DNA of 64,000 nucleotides, from the NCBI GenBank assembly GCA_034509925.1, contig CM067532.1:9444180-9508179 (forward strand), given 5' to 3'. This document shows, in pieces, positions 58,571-64,000 of this stretch. A model generated the notes under the pieces. It searched no databases. It saw only the letters and a list, made by a program, of their open reading frames with translations, and was not told where the DNA came from. This stretch comes from Hirudinaria manillensis (Eukaryota > Annelida > Clitellata > Hirudinida > Hirudinidae). Position 1 is the first letter of the stretch; every line of letters starts with the position of its first letter. A program made the translations under genes and the position numbers.

Positions 58571-59385
58571 CCTCCTCCTGAAATTACTTCTGACGTTGAC
58601 ACACAACGCGTGGCAGTGTCCGTTGTTGGCGCCTGCTTAGCTGTTTTCGACAATCAGAGCTCCCGACATCGTCACCGGAAACCGTACAAAAGGATCTTCG
58701 ACACCATGGACGATAATCCGAGCAGAGATTGCGCTAAACTGCACTGCGATAACCAGTGGAGAAGATTTTTTTAGGTTTTAGACGTAGAAACCGGTAGTTG
58801 GAGAGGAACTTTACCTCGCTCACAAGCAATAACTTTGCCTTGACTCGGGATCGACAACATCTCAATCAATAGCCTCCTCTCTCGGCCACACGATTGACAG
58901 CAACCGGCCCCTCGAAGATCCCGATGTAATCAAGAACAGACGGACGGACGGACGTTGAGTGAGTCCTGAAAATTTCCAGCTGCGATTGTTTAGATTTCGT
59001 ATTCTGCAGTCTTTTGATTATCTTTTTTCGCTCGTATTTTATGGATTTGCGAAACATTCTCCCGGCATGCTCGATCAAACGTGAACGGTGAACTGCGTTT
59101 CGAGTTTAAGAAGACTTCGGGAGTTTTTGGCTTTGGTTTTGTTTTCTCAACTTGCAGAAACTTGAGTTTACAAACTTTGTGATCCTGTTTTGTGTGAATT
59201 TATTGATCAGTGAAAAGATATTTTTTCTATATTCTAGCATCACAGTTTCTATGTCATATTCTATGTAGAATAATTTCCACTCATTTGCGTCCAAATAAGA
59301 ATCGATCTCTTTCAGTCCTCAGACTTCCTTCCAAACTTTCTTTAACTTTTTTTAAGCGCCTCCCTGGGATAATCATTCCTGGCAA
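58571..59385. other. Spacer, no gene seen
   Basis: Holds the 5' flank of the minus-strand gene and of the plus-strand micropeptide. Both point away from here, so it may act as a shared promoter region. No defined element was recognised. Confidence 0.4.
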
Positions 59386-59589
59386 ATGTTCATCGGCCTG
59401 ATAGTCTTGCTCGTATTGATGGTGTTGTGTGCCCTTCTCGGTGCCATTTATAGCTACATCTATTTCACTCAGATCTATCCTGCCAGGGCCAGAAGGTACA
59501 CCTCGAGTGTTCTTTCCGAAAGCGGTGGAGGAGGAGAGGGCGGAACCACCCAGTCCCACATGTTTCTCTTTAAAAAGGCCCCCAATTAG
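59386..59589 (+). CDS. Single-pass membrane micropeptide, 67 residues
   Basis: A complete ATG-to-TAG frame of 67 residues. Residues 1-28 form one strongly hydrophobic helix (MFIGLIVLLVLMVLCALLGA), followed by Tyr residues and a basic stop-transfer stretch (PARARR). A Gly/Ser-rich hydrophilic tail ends in FLFKKAPN. The helix-then-basic order is that of a signal-anchor or tail-facing-cytosol small membrane protein. AATAAA follows about 95 bases after the stop. The opposite strand is also open but has no such structure. I cannot assign a known family (compare small regulators of ion pumps and other SMIM-type proteins). The coding portion may be only the last exon. Confidence 0.6.
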   Translation: MFIGLIVLLVLMVLCALLGAIYSYIYFTQIYPARARRYTSSVLSESGGGGEGGTTQSHMFLFKKAPN

Positions 59590-59682
59590 ATCTTTCTCTC
59601 TCTTTCTCTCTCTATATTTGGCTCCAATAAGCTCAGCTGTGGAACGAGATAAAAGGAAAAAAATATCGAATGAATGAAGATA

Positions 59683-59688
59683 AATAAA
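59683..59688 (+). terminator. Polyadenylation signal of the micropeptide gene
   Basis: AATAAA in the sequence GATAAATAAAATC, about 95 bases after the stop codon of the 67-residue membrane peptide. Confidence 0.5.
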
Positions 59689-59689
59689 A

Positions 59690-60841
59690 TCAAGTCTCCC
59701 ATTTCGAAAGCATAGATTTTCGGTTGATTCGCTTGCCTTTGTCAGGATTTTCCAGATTCTCATTCTATTTGTTGTGTCTGTTTCGGGCGGAGGTTAAAGG
59801 TTAATAAATAATTTTTATTTGTTTATATTTTTGAGGAAAGTGAGAGAAGAATCACGTTGAAACAATCTTGATGACCGCTTGAAGACTGCATGCTTTTATG
59901 CAATAATCGTCTGCATTTTTAAGCGGCATTACTAGGGGGCATTACACCACGCGCCAAGCAATCAATCACATCCTGGAAATCTTTGCCCGTGGCGTTCCAA
60001 ATATCCGCCTTTCTGCTTATATTGGAATATTATTGGAATTAATTCCCGATGAAATTACATTTCCTACAAAAGCTGCAGATTACATGGATAGAAGTACTCT
60101 AATAATCGAAGATTTCTTTGCAAGAAAAAAATGAGACTATTTTTTATTCAGGAGTTGTTGCATGTCGTGATACTATTTGTAAAGTGATTGTTTTTCTTTG
60201 TAGTGCATTAGAGCGCTCTAGACATGTTGAGTCCTTTCATTCAGGCCTATGCGCTTCATCTTTATATTTTTGCCAGACATGTCCTTTCCTTGCGAAACTC
60301 TTCTGAAACGATTTGGATAGAAAAGTTAATTTTTATATTGTGGGACCAATATTTTTTAGACTAGTTTAGCGGAGACTATCGCATTCCATACCAACGTCTC
60401 AGCTCTGACCTTATTTTGTACCTCGCTTCTCACCTTCTTCTAGATGTAAATTCATGTCGTCCTGCTAAAAAATAGTTTTTGTATATTTTTAGACTTAGAT
60501 TTATTTTTGATGTGATGTTTCTAGCTTAGACCAGAGAAAAAGCAATGTTATAACCCCCGGAGTGTGATGGATGGACGTTCCTGATGCTTCATGGAAATCA
60601 CGTTCGGCTTTTGCGTTGCCGATAGTAACAACGGCCGAAACAACACAATCAAAGCAATAATACTCCGGAGATACATCCGTTAGACCCGTTCATTTACTTA
60701 AAATTACAGATCAGCCGGGTTTACAGGGTATGCCAGTCATAGATAGCAATTGGACACGCAGTAACCCACACTTGTTCGGAATTTACTATCGCTGATACCC
60801 CAATAATAAAGAAAAATAAATGAAATAAATAAATAGAATGT
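59690..60841. other. Spacer, no gene seen
   Basis: Contains the likely 3' UTR of the LRGUK-like gene near its right end. No frame with coding character; a 62-codon frame at 60118-60306 looks like chance. Confidence 0.45.
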
Positions 60842-63800
60842 TCAGGAATTTATTGGCGGAAGACAACATTTTTTCTTAGTCTCGTAATTCTTGTTTTTAC
60901 TGCGTCGAAGCGGGGCGACTACGCAAGATGGCCTCTCTCCTTGGCAAGCGGTGAGCGGGTCGACATTTTTACAGTTGAGAATCTGCAATGAATCTCCATT
61001 AATGGACTGCTTCCCAATCCCTAAGATCTGCGTTTGTGTCGAAACGTCTTCGCTTTCGTCATTGTCGTTGCTCCGCCAGTTCCGGACGCTGGCGGACGAC
61101 ACGCTGAAGATCCGTGGTAAAGTCATGCGGCACGGATCGAAGCGTTCGTAAGTCGAATCTCTGGAACTGGAGAAGGACAAGTCAGATGACGAACTCCTCC
61201 ATCTTGGATCGCAAGTGTTCAGATTCTTGAGCTTAAGTCTGTTCGTTCAAACATTAAAATGAAATAATGTGAGAAATCCATACAAAAGTTCGTGAAGGTG
61301 ATTTGAGTTCTTACTTTTCCACGACTTTGTCGTACATGGGAACAGCCTGGCCACTTACTGTTTTGTAGGCTTTGCAGAAATTGATTTGCCTGGACAGTTG
61401 CTCCTTCATAAAGATAATTTCAATGTTACTTATGTTTTAATATATTGTTATTAGAAACTGCTCCTTATCTCAAAAAAGAAAACTAGTGAAAGCCAAAGAA
61501 GGATCTGAGATTAGCCATTGTCATAAGTCATTCATTCCCAACAAATCTGAATCTCCTTGTTAATTTCCATTAAATATGATGTGTGGGCATGGCAACATGA
61601 TGAATTGTCAACATACCATCAGAGGTGGTGCTTCCATTTCTGTTTTACCAGCTTTGCCATCTTTCCGATCTTCTGAACATTCCTCGCCCGTTCCGACGGC
61701 TTCGATTTCATCATCTTTTGGTAATAGGAGTTATTTTGTGATGACAATAAGTCCAACAAATAAGAGAATAATGGAAACGTTTGTCATGAAAGCAATAAAG
61801 CGTCTGTCTTTGAAAACCTGCACGACAAATATTCAGACATCCCTTTTTCATTTGGGAAGTGGGCCTTTGTAGATTACGAATGACATCATTCTTGTCGAGA
61901 TATTCGGTAACCAAAGTCTTCAGTTCTCCATAGACTTTGATCAGATCGTCTGGAATTAAGCACGAAAACTGCAGCTTAAGGTTTGCAATTTTGGTGAAAA
62001 ATTTTCAAAACGTAGGTCGGGCTATTCAGAGAGAAAAAATCGTTTTGCGTCCAGTGATTTGAGCTTTAAATTTAATATTTAAAATGCATTTTCCTCCTGG
62101 GAGATTCCGTCGCTCGGTCATTAATCTAAAAATTCCTATGTATTCCCACCCACGGAGGTAATCTCAGAGCTCCCCGCCGGTCGATGGGGTTTAATGGGTT
62201 GTGTTGAATGTCATTACATCTGCTTAAATAATTCAGGTTCGTGGTTCTAACCTCCGGTTATGACCGCATGGAAGAAAGGAGGTTGTTTTTGCTTGTAGCA
62301 ACAGTACATGCGGAGGCGTCTCAGGTTCTCTTTTATCGCACGGTCTTGAAAATTCTTTTCCAGCAGACGCCTCTCGTACGAATCGTCCTCCGAAGGCATG
62401 AAAAGAACGTAAATTGGCTTAAGATGGGTGTAGCTCATTGTCACGGCACCCTGCCAGGAATGAAATGTTGCAAAGTTTTGAGTTTTTTTTTTTTCTGTTT
62501 GTGAAACTTTGTTCAAGTTTTAAGAGACATTTTGGATAAAAAATAAAACGTGTTGATATTTAGTGTTAGGATTTTATTATGTATGAGTTATTATATTATA
62601 ACTTCTTTTGGTCTTTTATCTCCTTAACCAGTTTTATGATTAATTATAACTGGTAACAGCATTTCGATTTGTGAGCATGTGTGTTAGTGTCAACCCAAGT
62701 GATTATTACTATTATTATTTAGTTATTATTATCATTATTATTATTATTATTATTAATTATGTAATAAGGCTGGCCACGTTGTGAGTTTTACCAGCCATTA
62801 ATGAAAGATAAAATGAGATCAATCTCCGACAATCTCGCCTCAAGTTCCATGCTTGTGACGCATGCCAATCTCTCTTTGGCAGCTTCTTCAAAAGCATCCC
62901 TGGCGAAGCCGTACAAGTTGTTGTCGAGAGAATAAGTTGCCACGAAGGATCCCTGTTGTTTAGAGGACGTGGAATGCATGAGAGAAATTTTTAGGCAAAG
63001 AGTTCGTGGTATTTGTTTTTGTTTTCAAATAAATAAGTAGTTATTATTTTAAATTTATATATTTTTATTGTGATAGATTTAAGTATCTGATCTAATGGAT
63101 TTAAGCATTCAAAAGTAATTATTTAGTGGGAATTGGGTCGGTAATTTATGAATTATGAACAAGTCAATTTAATGCTGCAGTCTCTCACTTCGTTCGTCAT
63201 TTGTTCAAACTGTTCCACCTCCACGAAGCAGTAATTCCTTCCGTCCACTTCTTCCGGAAAAGGTTTCCTCGAAGTGTGGCATGGCCTTTCGCCACAAAAT
63301 AATAATTTTAAATAACATAAAAAATTCGTAATTATTTCTCAATTATTGCTCCTTTTCGGATCGATTTAAATTGAAACATTTGCCGGCCAAAAATAAGGAG
63401 GGCTCACACATGTCTGAATTTATCTGGGAAGTCCATGGATAGCTTTATCGCCATGGCAACTTTCCCCATGCCCTGAGGTCCTACCAAGATCAGGATTGGG
63501 TAGCTGAGTTTGGCATCTGGGAGGATTCTGTTGTAAGATGGACGTAATTTAATCTAAATCTATTGTGATAAATTGTTATAAAAAAAAAGGTGGAACAATA
63601 ACGAAAATGGATGCAAATGTGGAAAAATTTGTTCTTAGGCCGATATATAATTATTTATAATTTATAATTTCCAAAAGATCGGTTGAAAATCAATTATTGA
63701 AATTCCAAAGAAGTTTATGATCTTGTGATTGCACTTACGAATGTAGTAGCTTTTGTGGCCTGAAGAAATTGTAAACCATGTTTGAGACATAATTTCTGGC

Positions 63801-63845
63801 AGCTGAATATTCTATTGGAGGGTTGAGGACATATTCTGCTTCGAC
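60842..63845 (-). CDS. LRGUK: LRGUK-like guanylate-kinase-domain protein (C-terminal part)
   Basis: Nine exons in consistent phase: 63845-63739, 63527-63408, 63285-63189, 62952-62839, 62450-62252, 61949-61818, 61714-61617, 61403-61315, 61238-60842, giving 451 codons with stop. The gene continues beyond the right edge, where the leucine-rich-repeat part would be expected. The guanylate-kinase-like domain shows a P-loop (LILVGPQGMGKVAMA), the GMP-binding block (CHTSRKPFPEEVDGRNYCFV), then NNLYGFARDAFEEA, TSMELEG and HLKPIYVLFMP. The residue after the P-loop Lys is Val, not Ser/Thr, so catalysis is doubtful, as I recall for vertebrate LRGUK. The tail is charged and low complexity. LRGUK acts in sperm-tail and manchette assembly in mammals; the same role here is inference. 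One intron (after 62839) starts with GC. Confidence 0.8.
62700..62756. repeat. (ATT)n microsatellite
   Basis: An interrupted ATT run in an intron of the LRGUK-like gene, between the exons at 62450 and 62839. Confidence 0.7.
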
Positions 63846-64000
63846 CTGAAAGCGATGTTCAGAATTAGTCTCAATTCCATGGAGTAAATGAATATAATTC
63901 TGTCCTTAACTACTCAATTAATCAATCATTTAATTAATTATTAATTAATTGTTTAATTAATTCAATTATTGTGAAATAATAACATGGTTTGTAATAATAA

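Overview
The window is nuclear DNA from an invertebrate animal. The genes are split by short introns (about 50-1000 bases, mostly GT-AG), the DNA is AT-rich with many trinucleotide microsatellites, and the recognisable proteins are animal chromatin and axoneme proteins. SMARCC/Moira, Enhancer of Polycomb and an axonemal dynein all match their families along their length. The SWIRM-linker wording ([14 protein letters not shown]) is closer to what I remember of Drosophila Moira than of the vertebrate proteins. Apolipoprotein-L-like and LRGUK-like genes argue against a typical insect. I cannot name the phylum.

Layout, left to right. A small three-exon gene of unknown function (829-1455, +). A tandem pair of unusual genes (2353-5259 and 6585-9326, +), each with two related, probably beta-rich modules joined by splicing to an apolipoprotein-L-like membrane-inserting domain; the second copy is intact, the first looks degraded, and an orphan exon lies just upstream. 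SMARCC/Moira (9884-17699, +, 23 exons) converges on Enhancer of Polycomb (19407-24424, -, 13 exons). Enhancer of Polycomb is divergent from a complete single-headed inner-arm axonemal dynein heavy chain (25356-41867, +, 24 exons, 4046 codons).

The right third is less conserved. It holds a secreted or surface immunoglobulin-superfamily gene with a histidine-rich insert (about 42776-50643, -), a possible small cysteine-rich peptide (50877-51131, +), and a gene with one titin-type Ig domain followed by about 1060 residues of charged, low-complexity sequence (52124-55700, -) with candidate 5' exons out to 58570. It ends with a 67-residue single-pass membrane micropeptide (59386-59589, +) and the guanylate-kinase half of an LRGUK-like gene that runs off the right edge (60842-63845, -).

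Functional links: SMARCC (SWI/SNF) and EPC (NuA4/TIP60) are both chromatin regulators placed tail to tail; the dynein and LRGUK genes both belong to cilia/sperm-tail biology. I found no rRNA or tRNA, no CRISPR array, and no recognisable viral or transposon coding sequence. Every multi-exon model was assembled by eye from splice signals, reading phase and remembered family sequences, with no transcript data. The strongest candidate for something undescribed is the beta-module/ApoL fusion pair. The most testable genome-wide signal is a recurrent class of GTTGN splice donors.
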